DNA of 64,000 nt from Salinimicrobium sp. TH3 (GCF_026676115.1 NZ_JAPONB010000001.1:310001-374000), one strand, 5' to 3'. Shown: positions 7,543 to 15,963, counted from the stretch's first letter. Numbers and translations: made by a program. The notes: generated by a model from the letters alone, not told the origin.

Positions 7543-9825
7543 TTATACTTCTACGGGTTCTTCTTTTCGTAGTTTTTCTTTTTTAGATTGCGGTAACTTC
7601 TTGCGGCTGTCAAGAGTGAAGACAAACCATACAAAGGCAAACAGGCCTACTGCAAAAATTGTATCTCCAATTGCTCGCATCCAGCGCAGCGTATCCATTC
7701 CCGGTTGCTGCATAAATTCGGCAGAACGGGCATACCACATTCCTTCATTTACACTGGCTACTGTTTGTAACAGGCCTATTGGAAGGACACTGAGCAGCAC
7801 CATGAGAATAAGTCCTATATTAATAGACCAGAAGGAGAAACTTAACAGTTTATCATTCCAAACCTGTACTCTGTAAAGACTTCTAAGAACAAACAGCATG
7901 AGGCCTATACCAAGGAAACCATATACTCCAAAAAGAGCCGTGTGTGCATGAACTGCGGTAGTATTTAATCCCTGCATGTAGTAAAGGGCGATTGGAGGAT
8001 TGATGATAAATCCAAAGATCCCTGCTCCCAAAAAGTTCCAGAAGGCGACAGCTATAAGGCAGTAAATAGGCCATTTGTAATCCTTAAGCCATTCTGTTGC
8101 CTTAGACAATTTATAGTTTTCATAAACTTCATAGCCTATCAATACCAGTGGCACTACTTCAAGGGCGCTAAAGGTCGCTCCTAAAGCCATTACAGCTGTT
8201 GGGGTACCACTAAAATAGAGGTGGTGAAAGGTTCCAAGAATACCTCCCGAAAGGAAGATCACGGTGGCTAGCAGCACACTCAAGGTCGCAGTTTTGGTAC
8301 GTAGTAAGCCCAGTCTTACAAAAAGGAAGGCAGATACTACTGTGGCAAATACTTCAAAGAAGCCCTCTACCCAAAGGTGTACCACCCACCAGCGCCAGTA
8401 TTCGGCAATCGCGAGATTTGTTTGTCTTCCCCACATGAGTCCTGCTCCGTAAAACAGGGCAATGGCTGCGGAAGAAACAAGGAACATGATAAGCAGGTTT
8501 CTTTCTGAAGTTCTTTGGCGTATTACAGGAATAAGTGGTCTCACCATAAGCGCGAGCCATACAAAGAGCCCTACAAACAGGAATATTTGCCAGAATCTTC
8601 CCAGGTCCACATACTCATAACCCTGGTGTCCAAACCAGAAGTTCTCTGCCAGTCCAAGTTTTTGCATGATTCCCATCCATTGTCCGGCCATAGAACCAAA
8701 TACAATGATCAACAGGCATACGAACAAAAAGTTGACTCCGAATTTCTGAAATTTAGGATCTTTTCCTGAAACCGCAGGTGCTATATAAAGTCCTGTGCCC
8801 AGCCAGGCAGTGGCGATCCAGAGAATTCCCAGTTGCACGTGCCAGGTACGGGATATTGAATAGGGGAGAAGTTCGGCGAGGTCAAGACCATAGAAACCAT
8901 CTCCTTCAACCCCGTAATGTGCAGTTACTACTCCAAAGGTTACCTGGATAAGAATGAGAACACATACAATCCAAATGTACTTTTTCACCGCCAGCATAGA
9001 AGGCGTAATGGTTTGATCCATTAAAGGATCTTTCACCGGCCTTTCCAGTTCTTCCTCTTCTTTCATGCGGGCATGATAGAATACCATTAGGCCAATCCCT
9101 ACCAGGAGAAGGATGATACTTAATCCGGTCCAGATCAAAAGATCTCCGGTTGCCTTGTTGCCCACCAAATCATCTGGGGGCCAGTTATGGGTGTAGGAGA
9201 CATCACTTCCGGGCCGTTCTGTAACAGTTGCCCAGGTGGCCCAGAAAAAGAATCCGGCCATTTGATGCATCCTTGTCTCGTCCTTAATAGAATTGGGAGG
9301 TATGGCATAGTAATCTCTCAATTCATCCAGTTCGGGGTTCTCCATAAAGAGTCCGCGGTAATAATCACTAAGATATTCTGCGGCTTTTGCTCTCATAGGA
9401 GAGATGGTTATGGTATTATCGGCTTCATTATAGGTGTTCTTTCTCAACTCCAGTTGCAGCCTTCTTTCAAGGAGGGCTTGTTTTTCACTTTCCAGTTCCC
9501 CGTAAGTTTGCCCATAATCTTCCTGCGACCATTCGCCGAGGATAAACAATGCCTCCCGGTGAAGCCAGTCTGCAGTCCAATCAGGGGCCTGGTACGCTCC
9601 GTGGCCCCATATGGAGCCAACTTCCTGGCCACCCATACTTTGCCAAACATTCTGTCCGTCTTTAATATCCTGACCTTCGAAAACAATCTCTCCCTCGGTA
9701 GTGACTATTTTGTCCGGCATTGGAGGCGCTTTCTGGTAGATCTCAAAGCCATAATAACCAAGGATGGCAAAGGATGCAGTCACAACCGTGAGGAAAACGA
9801 TCCATAATTTTCTTTCTTTACTCAT
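7543..9825 (-). CDS. norB: Quinol-dependent nitric oxide reductase (qNOR), large subunit
   Basis: Reduces 2 NO to N2O with quinol electrons in the inner membrane. At 760 residues it is the single-subunit (NorZ) form: an N-terminal TM (8-28), a long periplasmic domain (about 40-225; GQNVWQSMGGQEVGSIWGHG) replacing the NorC cytochrome, then about 12 further helices. Heme/FeB ligands are visible in SRTWHVQLG, VVHLWVEGFFEVFATV, GTFHHLYFSGTP and AVHAHTALFG; the glutamates of the VEGFFEVF segment are typical for NOR. No CXXCH is present, as expected for the quinol form. No nitrite reductase is in the window, so detoxification is as likely as denitrification. It lies between ric upstream and the oxidase-like gene downstream. 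Confidence 0.96.
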   Translation of the reverse strand: MSKERKLWIVFLTVVTASFAILGYYGFEIYQKAPPMPDKIVTTEGEIVFEGQDIKDGQNVWQSMGGQEVGSIWGHGAYQAPDWTADWLHREALFILGEWSQEDYGQTYGELESEKQALLERRLQLELRKNTYNEADNTITISPMRAKAAEYLSDYYRGLFMENPELDELRDYYAIPPNSIKDETRMHQMAGFFFWATWATVTERPGSDVSYTHNWPPDDLVGNKATGDLLIWTGLSIILLLVGIGLMVFYHARMKEEEELERPVKDPLMDQTITPSMLAVKKYIWIVCVLILIQVTFGVVTAHYGVEGDGFYGLDLAELLPYSISRTWHVQLGILWIATAWLGTGLYIAPAVSGKDPKFQKFGVNFLFVCLLIIVFGSMAGQWMGIMQKLGLAENFWFGHQGYEYVDLGRFWQIFLFVGLFVWLALMVRPLIPVIRQRTSERNLLIMFLVSSAAIALFYGAGLMWGRQTNLAIAEYWRWWVVHLWVEGFFEVFATVVSAFLFVRLGLLRTKTATLSVLLATVIFLSGGILGTFHHLYFSGTPTAVMALGATFSALEVVPLVLIGYEVYENYKLSKATEWLKDYKWPIYCLIAVAFWNFLGAGIFGFIINPPIALYYMQGLNTTAVHAHTALFGVYGFLGIGLMLFVLRSLYRVQVWNDKLLSFSFWSINIGLILMVLLSVLPIGLLQTVASVNEGMWYARSAEFMQQPGMDTLRWMRAIGDTIFAVGLFAFVWFVFTLDSRKKLPQSKKEKLRKEEPVEV

Positions 9826-9841
9826 TCGTGTCTAATTAAAA

Positions 9842-9891
9842 GCCGAAAAAGAATTAGAGACCTGTGACTTACAGGCTGTTTCTTTTTCGGC
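9842..9891 (-). terminator. Hairpin between ric and norB
   Basis: Arms GCCGAAAAAGAA (9842-9853) and TTCTTTTTCGGC (9880-9891) are perfectly complementary; an inner CCTGT/ACAGG pair (9861-9865 and 9871-9875) extends the fold. On the minus strand it lies after the ric stop and is followed by TTTTAATT, 16 bp before norB ATG. It can end ric transcripts and so control read-through into norB. Confidence 0.65.
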
Positions 9892-9925
9892 GGGGTTGGG
9901 GATTTAATTCAATGATCTGTCGGTG

Positions 9926-10654
9926 TTATGAACGGAGTTCTTTTTCAAGCTTTAGAGCCTTTGGGAAAAGAATATTGTTCTCAAGATGCACATGCTGGTG
10001 TAGATCCTGCTCAAATTCTTCCAGTTTCGCGTAGAAAGCTCTGTAGGTGTTACAGGCGCCTTGAGGCGGAGTATAACTGCTGCTTAATTCGGAAATTCTT
10101 CTAAGTAGTTCCCCGGCATCTTCGTGCTCGATCTCCATCATTTTAATGGGATTGTCTACGGTGCCAAAATTTGCTGCAGGTAATTCCTTATTTTCTTTTT
10201 TTGCCTGAACCATCTTTTTGACGAACGGGAACAGGATTAACTCTTCTTTTTTAAGGTGAGCGCTTAATTCCCCGGCTACCTGCTTTACAAGATCTTTTAT
10301 CTCCAGCAGTTCGTAGTAATGTCCTCCATGAACCTGTGCAACTCTCTCGGAATACTGTAGTAGGAGTGGGATGTTTTCTTCAACGTAGCTGTGGTGCACA
10401 TTAATGATGTGATCTGTAAGGAAATCAAGTTCCCATCTATTGTAATTTGTAGCCTTTGATGTGTCCTGATCTACATTGAGGAGGTCCTGGCTCAAAAGGT
10501 TATAGTCTACTTTGTATTTTTCACAGGCTTTTTCAAGGCTAATGCCGCCGCCGCAACAAAAATCGATACCGTATTTTTTAAAGATGTGTGCAGTTTTGAT
10601 GTTTTCGGTTACCATTTCTGCAACTGTTTTTGCTTGTAAATTTTCCATGATCAT
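9926..10654 (-). CDS. ric: Iron-sulfur cluster repair di-iron protein (RIC/ScdA/YtfE)
   Basis: Repairs Fe-S clusters damaged by NO or oxidants in the cytoplasm. An N-terminal ScdA_N domain has the motif KYGIDFCCGGGISLEKAC. A hemerythrin-like four-helix bundle follows with His/Glu ligands of the di-iron site in HIINVHHSYVEENIP, VHGGHYYELLE, LSAHLKKEELILFPF, MEIEHEDAGE and HQHVHLENNILFP. Length 242 is normal for the family. ATG 10654 (MIMENL) and ATG 10648 (MENLQAK) are both possible. The gene has its own upstream region with a CRP/FNR-type dyad at 10717-10736 and sits behind the terminator of the usp gene, so it starts a transcription unit that may read into norB. Confidence 0.95.
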   Translation of the reverse strand: MIMENLQAKTVAEMVTENIKTAHIFKKYGIDFCCGGGISLEKACEKYKVDYNLLSQDLLNVDQDTSKATNYNRWELDFLTDHIINVHHSYVEENIPLLLQYSERVAQVHGGHYYELLEIKDLVKQVAGELSAHLKKEELILFPFVKKMVQAKKENKELPAANFGTVDNPIKMMEIEHEDAGELLRRISELSSSYTPPQGACNTYRAFYAKLEEFEQDLHQHVHLENNILFPKALKLEKELRS

Positions 10655-10716
10655 ATGTTTTAGATTAACAGGAGTTTATTTTTCAGGTACAAAGATCAAA
10701 GATTGATAAAGGCTGG

Positions 10717-10736
10717 TTTATGAGTCGGGTCATAAA
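10717..10736 (-). promoter_or_regulatory. CRP/FNR-type operator candidate upstream of ric
   Basis: A perfect dyad TTTATGA-N6-TCATAAA, the spacing and TGA-N6-TCA core of CRP/FNR-family sites. It is 63 bp before the ric ATG. A -7-like box GATCTTTG (minus strand, 10697 to 10690) would place the dyad centre about 42 bp before the start of transcription, a usual activator position. A second palindrome GACAAATTTGTC is at 10738-10749. The binding protein could be the REC-CRP regulator encoded at 11749-12801. Confidence 0.5.
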
Positions 10737-10767
10737 AGACAAATTTGTCCTAATTATTTTTAGAAGC

Positions 10768-10797
10768 AAAAAAAAACGCCTCCGGGATTGGAGGCGT
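10768..10797 (-). terminator. Rho-independent terminator of the usp gene
   Basis: ACGCCTCC (10776-10783) pairs with GGAGGCGT (10790-10797); on the minus strand the stem is followed by a run of nine T. It lies 44 bp after the usp stop. Confidence 0.85.
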
Positions 10798-10840
10798 CAA
10801 CTTTAAAAACAATCTAATAACACTAAACTAAAACAACCTG

Positions 10841-11653
10841 TTAACCATGTAAAACCAATAATGGCAGCTGATTTATAAACGGAATATTTTCATTCTCCTC
10901 GTTGCGCAGAAATTTTTGGCACAAGTTAAGGTTCTTTGCAGCCAATACGATCATGTCTACATCGCGGTTGGCAATAAGTATTTTCTTGGGACTTTGATCT
11001 TTATAGGTGTAATAGGTCTGTAGCACCGGAATTCTGGGAGAAAAAGAATCCTGCAGGAAATCCCGGTTCTTAATTTGTTCGGTCGAGGGTTCCTTATCAT
11101 TGTTGAAAATTTCCAGGATCTTTACGTTAGCCTTTGAAAGGGAAGCGAGATTAAGGAGAGTGCGCAAAACCTTACTCCCGTAATGGATCTTATAATCTGT
11201 AGGGAAAAGGATCTTTTTGTGTTCTTTAAAAGAAGCGTGTTCCGAAATTGCAAGCACGGGACACTTGACCTTCATCATAACGTCTGAAGTGTTTTTGCCT
11301 ATAACGACACCTTCATTATTGGTTTTTCCTTTGGTGCCCATAAGGATTAGATCTATCTGTTTTTCCTGTACCTTGGCTCTTACGGCATTGATGAGGTAAT
11401 CTGCCTTAAAACAAATATTAAAGGTATGTTCTGGATTAGTACGTATACTTTGCAGCCATTCAAGCAAACTGTCAAAATTCGCCTGCACTTCCTGGGACAT
11501 TGACATATATCCAGTCGCCATTTTATTTACTGGAACCGGGAAAACATGTAGCAAATGAAAATTGCAGGGAGTGTCCTTAAAGAACTGCAGCGCATATGCT
11601 GCGGCATTCCTGCTATTTTCAGAAAAATCTGTGGGCAATAAGATATTCATCAT
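10841..11653 (-). CDS. Universal stress protein, two tandem Usp domains
   Basis: A cytoplasmic UspA-superfamily protein of 270 residues. The first domain begins MMNILLPTDFSENSRNAAAYAL and ends with the nucleotide-loop-like GTKGKTNNEGVVIGKNTSDV; the second begins KKILFPTDYKIHYGSKVL and is more diverged, lacking a clear GxxG(x9)G(S/T). Tandem Usp proteins of this length are typical for Bacteroidetes and are often induced under low oxygen or NO. A weak FNR-like dyad (TGAT-N4-ATCA) lies 52 bp upstream of the start. The gene is isolated between its own terminator and the regulator gene. Confidence 0.9.
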   Translation of the reverse strand: MMNILLPTDFSENSRNAAAYALQFFKDTPCNFHLLHVFPVPVNKMATGYMSMSQEVQANFDSLLEWLQSIRTNPEHTFNICFKADYLINAVRAKVQEKQIDLILMGTKGKTNNEGVVIGKNTSDVMMKVKCPVLAISEHASFKEHKKILFPTDYKIHYGSKVLRTLLNLASLSKANVKILEIFNNDKEPSTEQIKNRDFLQDSFSPRIPVLQTYYTYKDQSPKKILIANRDVDMIVLAAKNLNLCQKFLRNEENENIPFINQLPLLVLHG

Positions 11654-11704
11654 CTGTCACATCTATTTACCCCGCAAAAATATGCAGGATGCATAGTGGA
11701 AAAA

Positions 11705-11718
11705 ATGATGAACATCAG
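11705..11718 (-). promoter_or_regulatory. FNR-like half-site pair upstream of usp
   Basis: ATGAT-GAAC-ATCAG matches the inner TGAT-N4-ATCA core of FNR boxes (TTGAT-N4-ATCAA), with mismatches only at the outer bases. It lies between the stop of the REC-CRP gene and the usp start. Suggestive rather than proven. Confidence 0.35.
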
Positions 11719-11748
11719 TTATTGAACTATTCTAAATAATAAGGAGGA

Positions 11749-12801
11749 TCAACTAATTTTTTTGAGTGCTTCCACGTTAAGAAGCTTGATATTACGGCCT
11801 TCTATTTCCAGCAAACCTTCCTTCTTAAAATCTGATAACGTACGTATAAGAGTTTCTGAAGCCATACCTGCCACACTGGCAAGGTCGCTCCTGGAGATCC
11901 TGATGCTCTGGGTTGGATGCCTTCTTATTTTTTGAGAGAATAACAGAATGGTGCGTGCTGCCTTTTTTCGAACCGACCCATAGGCCATTTCCAGTAGTTG
12001 CCCTTTAATTCCTGCCAGGTTATCACCCAATACATCTATTAATTCAAGAGTGATGTTGCTGTTATTCATAAGAATATGCTTCAGCTCCTCTTTGGAAACA
12101 GCATAAACCCTTGTTTCCTCCATGGCGGTAGCATATTCGGTATAGGTGTCACTCTTTTTAAAAGAGGTATTTCCGAAGAAATCTCCTTCCTTATATAAAG
12201 AGGTAATAAGTTCTTTCCCATACTCATCCATACGATGACTCTTCACAACTCCTTTATCTATGAAGAAAAAATGGTTCCCCAGCTTCCCTTCTTCGTAGAT
12301 GGTTTCACCCGCCTTAAAGGTTTGCTGTTCGTATTTTTTAACTTCCTCCCTTAGTTCCTGAAGGGAATTGATCTTTTGCTGAGAGTCTTCCTGCGCAGGA
12401 GGATTTTTGGTTTCCTGAATTTTATTAAGGATAGCCACTTTTGCCAGGCGGCTTTCTATGGCGCTTATTAGTTCTTCTTCTTCGAAAGGTTTGGTGAGGT
12501 AATCATCTGCCCCCAGGTCCATGCCGCGACGTATATCTTTATGTTCAGTTTTTGCTGAAAGAAAGATAAACGGGATGTGGCGGGTTTGAGGATCTTCAGA
12601 AAGAGCCTGAAGTACTCCATAGCCGTCCATTTCTGGCATCATAATATCACAGATTATAATGTTTGGGAGTTCCTGTCGTGCCACCTCCAGGCCGGAGCGG
12701 CCATTGGCTGCCGTGATAACATTATATTCCGCAAGCTCAAGTAGTTCGGCTGTGTTTTCCCTTACTACGGTATCATCTTCTATAAAAAGTACTTTTTTCA
12801 T
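11749..12801 (-). CDS. Response regulator: REC domain fused to CRP/FNR-type regulator
   Basis: 350 residues. Receiver domain 1-120 with acidic pocket ED at 8-10 and phospho-acceptor D52 (CDIMMPEMDG) and the conserved Lys in LTKPFEEEE; a short linker; cyclic-nucleotide-binding-type beta-roll about 155-270 (GETIYEEGKLGNHFFFIDKG); C-terminal HTH about 275-345 with the recognition helix SETLIRTLSDF, in which E and R are spaced as in CRP and FNR. No N-terminal cysteine cluster for an Fe-S FNR centre. The start overlaps the stop of the kinase gene by 4 bp (ATGA type), so the two form a two-component pair. Neighbouring targets (ric, norB, usp) are inferred from position and dyads. Confidence 0.92.
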   Translation of the reverse strand: MKKVLFIEDDTVVRENTAELLELAEYNVITAANGRSGLEVARQELPNIIICDIMMPEMDGYGVLQALSEDPQTRHIPFIFLSAKTEHKDIRRGMDLGADDYLTKPFEEEELISAIESRLAKVAILNKIQETKNPPAQEDSQQKINSLQELREEVKKYEQQTFKAGETIYEEGKLGNHFFFIDKGVVKSHRMDEYGKELITSLYKEGDFFGNTSFKKSDTYTEYATAMEETRVYAVSKEELKHILMNNSNITLELIDVLGDNLAGIKGQLLEMAYGSVRKKAARTILLFSQKIRRHPTQSIRISRSDLASVAGMASETLIRTLSDFKKEGLLEIEGRNIKLLNVEALKKIS

Positions 12802-14096
12802 TCTTTGACTATAGGTAGTTCTACAATAAACTGGGTTCCGGAATTTTCCTTACTGCTAAAGCTTATGGTTCCTCCCAGGTTCTCCAAATGCACTTTGGCT
12901 ATGTTAAGACCTATTCCTGTGCCCTGGTTTAAAAGAGCATTTTCGGCCCTAAAATATCTTTCAAAGATATGTTTTTGATCTTTATCGGGAATTCCCATTC
13001 CCTCATCTGTTACCTTAAACCTGATCTTTTTTCCTTCCACCTCAATTTCAAATCTAATTAAAGTGTCTTCCGGGGAATATTTTATTGCGTTATTCAATAG
13101 ATTGGACAGGACCAGTTCCAGAATTTTTTCGTCCTGCTTAAGTACAATGTTTTCAATGTCACGGGTATATTTGATGTTTTGCCCGCTCTTAAGAGTGACA
13201 TTGGCGTTATAGACTACTTCATTGACGAGTTTGCTAAGGTTGAAACTGGTGAATTTATAATTCACCCTACCACTTTCAAGCCTTTCAATAGACAAAAAGT
13301 CATTGAGGATGTTGTCCAGGTAATGAACCTTGCTCTTGATGGTGTTGAGATGTTTTTCCCTCTTTTCCTGCTGCTCTTCAAGTTTATACTTTCCTGCTAG
13401 AACCACCGAGGTTAATATACCGCTAAGCGGGGTTTTAAATTCATGAGATACCAGGGAAAGAAATTTTGTTTTCAGTTCATTGAGCTCTTTCTCTTTTTGT
13501 AAAGCTGTTTTGATCCTGTTTTCGGCCTCTTTACGACGTTTTATCTCCAGCTCCAGATTTTTGTTGGCTTTCTGAAGCTTTTCAATGCTTTCCTCCAGCT
13601 CTTTTGTCCTTATCTTGATCTTATCTTCAAGTTCGTTGTTTAGCTCGGTGATTTGACGTTGGGCTTCCTTCCTAATCGAAATGTCAATTATGAGAGACAT
13701 TACATAATACTCATCCCCAATTTTGAAGGGGTTAAGACCCGCTTCTACAGGAAATTCATCCCCGTTCTTTTTCACTCCATACAGGTCACGCCCATGACCC
13801 ATTTGTCTTTTTTCACTGTCTTGCAAAAACCCCTTAAAATGAGCAGGATGTGCAGAACGGTATTTTGGCGGTATCAGGAGGTTCAAAGGCTTGTTTTTAA
13901 GCTCCCCTTTTTCGTACCCGAACATTTTATCTGCCGCGAGGTTACTGCTTATAATAATTTGATTTTTATCAACTACAATAATACCTTCTGAAGCTGCTTC
14001 AAAAAGTACATTAAAAACATTCTGGTCTTTTTCAAATATTTCCAGGTGCTTATCTGCGGCGCTATTCAATATCGGTTTTTTTGGAGTGAAGGTCAA
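12798..14096 (-). CDS. PAS-domain sensor histidine kinase
   Basis: 432 residues without a membrane segment, so probably cytoplasmic. PAS domain about 25-140 (LFEAASEGIIVVDKNQIII...MFGYEKGEL), a long coiled coil 145-210, HisKA with H218 in SLVSHEFKTPLSG, then HATPase_c with N-box (LLNNAIKYSPED), G1 (VTDEGMGIPD), F-box (IFERYF) and G2 (GTGIGLNIAK). The first codon is TTG 14096; no ATG lies before the PAS domain, so a TTG start is accepted. It is translationally coupled to the REC-CRP gene. The signal is unknown; a heme or FAD-type PAS ligand cannot be judged from the sequence. Confidence 0.93.
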   Translation of the reverse strand: MTFTPKKPILNSAADKHLEIFEKDQNVFNVLFEAASEGIIVVDKNQIIISSNLAADKMFGYEKGELKNKPLNLLIPPKYRSAHPAHFKGFLQDSEKRQMGHGRDLYGVKKNGDEFPVEAGLNPFKIGDEYYVMSLIIDISIRKEAQRQITELNNELEDKIKIRTKELEESIEKLQKANKNLELEIKRRKEAENRIKTALQKEKELNELKTKFLSLVSHEFKTPLSGILTSVVLAGKYKLEEQQEKREKHLNTIKSKVHYLDNILNDFLSIERLESGRVNYKFTSFNLSKLVNEVVYNANVTLKSGQNIKYTRDIENIVLKQDEKILELVLSNLLNNAIKYSPEDTLIRFEIEVEGKKIRFKVTDEGMGIPDKDQKHIFERYFRAENALLNQGTGIGLNIAKVHLENLGGTISFSSKENSGTQFIVELPIVKE

Positions 14097-14182
14097 ATTT
14101 AAACAATTTAGAATAACTGAGGTTTGAATGAGTTTGTTGTACAGGAAAAGAATCCCCCAAAATAGTTTAGAGGGTGTTTGTT

Positions 14183-14200
14183 CCCCTGTGTTTACAGGGG
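14183..14200. promoter_or_regulatory. GC-capped dyad upstream of the kinase gene
   Basis: CCCCTGT-GTTT-ACAGGGG, a perfect 7-bp dyad with a 4-nt centre, 87 bp before the kinase start. It could be an operator or a small RNA hairpin. The rest of the 380-bp gap 14097-14476 holds only the terminator at 14375-14416 and A/T-rich sequence. Confidence 0.4.
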
Positions 14201-14374
14201 TTTAAATAGGTTTATAAAAGAAGAAAATTTAAAATTTTTTCGGGCTGCGGGTGGAGCCGGGGAGCCGTGGATTTTTTTAAATAAACTGAAGAAGGATTTT
14301 TAGTGATCTTGCCAGAGCACCATGGTCAATTAAAGACTAGTTGAAAATGCCTTTTTTGAAAGGGGTGTTAATAT

Positions 14375-14416
14375 AAAAGATCCGGAGAGAAAGAATATTT
14401 CCATCCGGATCCTTTT
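14375..14416 (-). terminator. Terminator of the small membrane protein gene
   Basis: AAAAGATCCGGA and TCCGGATCCTTTT pair (one bulge) around a 17-nt loop; on the minus strand the stem is followed by TTTTAT. It lies 61 bp after the stop of the 70-residue gene. Confidence 0.7.
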
Positions 14417-14476
14417 GTTGCAGCTCTACAGTATTCAAACTTTCACGCTCTCTCCAGCACCTGTAAAAATCTACAA

Positions 14477-14689
14477 CTATGACGCCTGCTCGTCTTCGGG
14501 CGAGACATAATCTTTATCTGCCGGTAAAAGTCGGCTTGCAAGTTTTGTCACTCCCATTGCTATAAGCACAGCAGTGATAACAAAAAGCAAAAATTTAACC
14601 ATAAGATTATCCTCCAGTACATTGCTGTAAAAAGTGAGAATGATCTCTATAGCCAAAAATGCTAATTGAAAACTTGCCTTTAATATCAT
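14477..14689 (-). CDS. Small hydrophobic membrane protein, family unknown
   Basis: 70 residues with two hydrophobic stretches (about 5-24 and 31-50) and an acidic tail DKDYVSPEDEQAS. It begins with ATG and is followed by a good terminator, which supports a real gene. No family recognised. It stands alone between the kinase/regulator pair and the second usp gene, in the same direction. Confidence 0.55.
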   Translation of the reverse strand: MILKASFQLAFLAIEIILTFYSNVLEDNLMVKFLLFVITAVLIAMGVTKLASRLLPADKDYVSPEDEQAS

Positions 14690-15027
14690 ATGATTAAATT
14701 ATGGGATAAAGATACATCTGTGGGAAATTTAATTGGCCTGTTTTTTTAGCTTTGACTCAAATTTAACTTATGACTTTCAATTGCTTAACTTAACCGGTAC
14801 AACTCTCATAAAGTCTCTAAAATTCCATTATTAGGGAGGAATAAGGGAGTAACCGGGAGTTGCAGCAGGAGCCTGTTATTTTGAATCTGGAGATTTAGTT
14901 TCCTTAAATTATCCTAAAGAATCTTTAGAAGGAGATATGAGGATCTTCTTCTGTTTTTTCTATAAAATCGAACACAGATTAAACTTAAAGGGAAGTTTTT
15001 TAATCCAAAAAGAGATTGTTTAAAAAG
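14690..15027. other. Intergenic region without recognised gene
   Basis: 338 bp between the small membrane protein and usp genes. A/T-rich, with no convincing open frame, tRNA fold or strong terminator seen. It holds a GGAG-preceded ATG at 14937 opening a 28-codon frame, which was not accepted as a gene. Confidence 0.5.
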
Positions 15028-15864
15028 CTATTTTTCAAGTTTAAATGTGATGACCGGGCTATTTGCGTGATTTACCAGGTCTTCGCTTATGCTGCCATTG
15101 AAAAAATGTGATAAACCTTTGCGTCCATGAGTGGCGATGCCCATAACATCTGCATTCACCTTTTTTGAGAAGTTTAATATTCCCTCTTCTACGGTATCAT
15201 CGTTAAAAACGTGGAATTCATAATTGTTGAATTCTGTTTCCTCCATGTACTTTTTTAGTTTTTTATCGCAGTCGATCGTGGTCAAAAATTCATTGGCAGT
15301 ATTTATATAGACCAAATGTAGCTTTGCCCCGAAAGATTCGGCCAGGGCCACCACCTTTGCCAGGGTCTTTTTCCCTGTGGTTTCCAGGTTGGTAGCAAAA
15401 ATGAAATTTTTGATATTAAAGGTGGGATGGTCGTTTTTAACAACAAGCACCGGCACTTCAGATGTTCTCACAACCTTTTCGGTATTTGAACCTATGAACA
15501 TTTCTTTTAAGCCCGAAGCTCCCTGAGAACCCATAACAATAAAGTCGCAGCTGTGTTTTTTGCTGGCTTCCAGGATACCGTCAAATGCCTTATTAATCTC
15601 CACAATATCGTGCACCGCAAGATCTTGAAGATAGGGGCGGGACAGCAGGTCATCGAACCTCTTTTTTGCCAGCTTCATAAAGAATAGAGCCTCGGGTAAA
15701 TCGTTGGTACGTGTTTCTCCCACTGGGTTCACCATATCTGCAGGTAATTCTATCAAATGCAAAAGATAAATTTCTGCATTAAATTTTTTCGCGAGTTGAG
15801 CGGCTACTTTGAGGGCGTTTTCTGCCTTCTCCGAAAAGTCGGTCGGCACAAGGATTTTTTTCAT
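15028..15864 (-). CDS. Universal stress protein, two tandem Usp domains
   Basis: 278 residues. Domain 1 starts MKKILVPTDFSEKAENALKVA and ends with the full ATP-loop pattern MGSQGASGLKEMFIGSNTEKVV (GxxG-x9-G-S/T). Domain 2 ends GIATHGRKGLSHFFNGSISEDLV, again close to the ATP-binding pattern. It is therefore more likely to bind ATP than the usp at 10841-11653, whose second domain is degenerate. It is divergent from rimP with a 167-bp shared upstream region. Confidence 0.92.
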   Translation of the reverse strand: MKKILVPTDFSEKAENALKVAAQLAKKFNAEIYLLHLIELPADMVNPVGETRTNDLPEALFFMKLAKKRFDDLLSRPYLQDLAVHDIVEINKAFDGILEASKKHSCDFIVMGSQGASGLKEMFIGSNTEKVVRTSEVPVLVVKNDHPTFNIKNFIFATNLETTGKKTLAKVVALAESFGAKLHLVYINTANEFLTTIDCDKKLKKYMEETEFNNYEFHVFNDDTVEEGILNFSKKVNADVMGIATHGRKGLSHFFNGSISEDLVNHANSPVITFKLEK

Positions 15865-15955
15865 AGGTTATTGTAAATAGGTAAGGTTGATTTAGTTATA
15901 AAACTACAAATATTTTTTCATTCAAAATCTTGTTTTCGTTCTACAAAAATATTAC

Positions 15956-15963
15956 TATATTTG
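15956..15963 (+). promoter_or_regulatory. Promoter -7 box of the rimP-nusA-infB operon
   Basis: TATATTTG matches the Bacteroidetes -7 consensus TAnnTTTG. An upstream TTG at 15930-15932 lies 23 bp away, slightly beyond the usual 19-21 bp. Transcription would start near 15970, about 60 bp before rimP. Confidence 0.55.

Noticed and set aside
14183-14200. Calling the CCCCTGT/ACAGGGG dyad a terminator
   Set aside because: No T-run follows on either strand and it lies upstream of the kinase gene; listed only as an uncharacterised dyad.
14937-15023. 28-codon frame with GGAG-type ribosome site
   Set aside because: SD-to-ATG distance is too short, the peptide is featureless and Bacteroidetes make little use of SD sequences.
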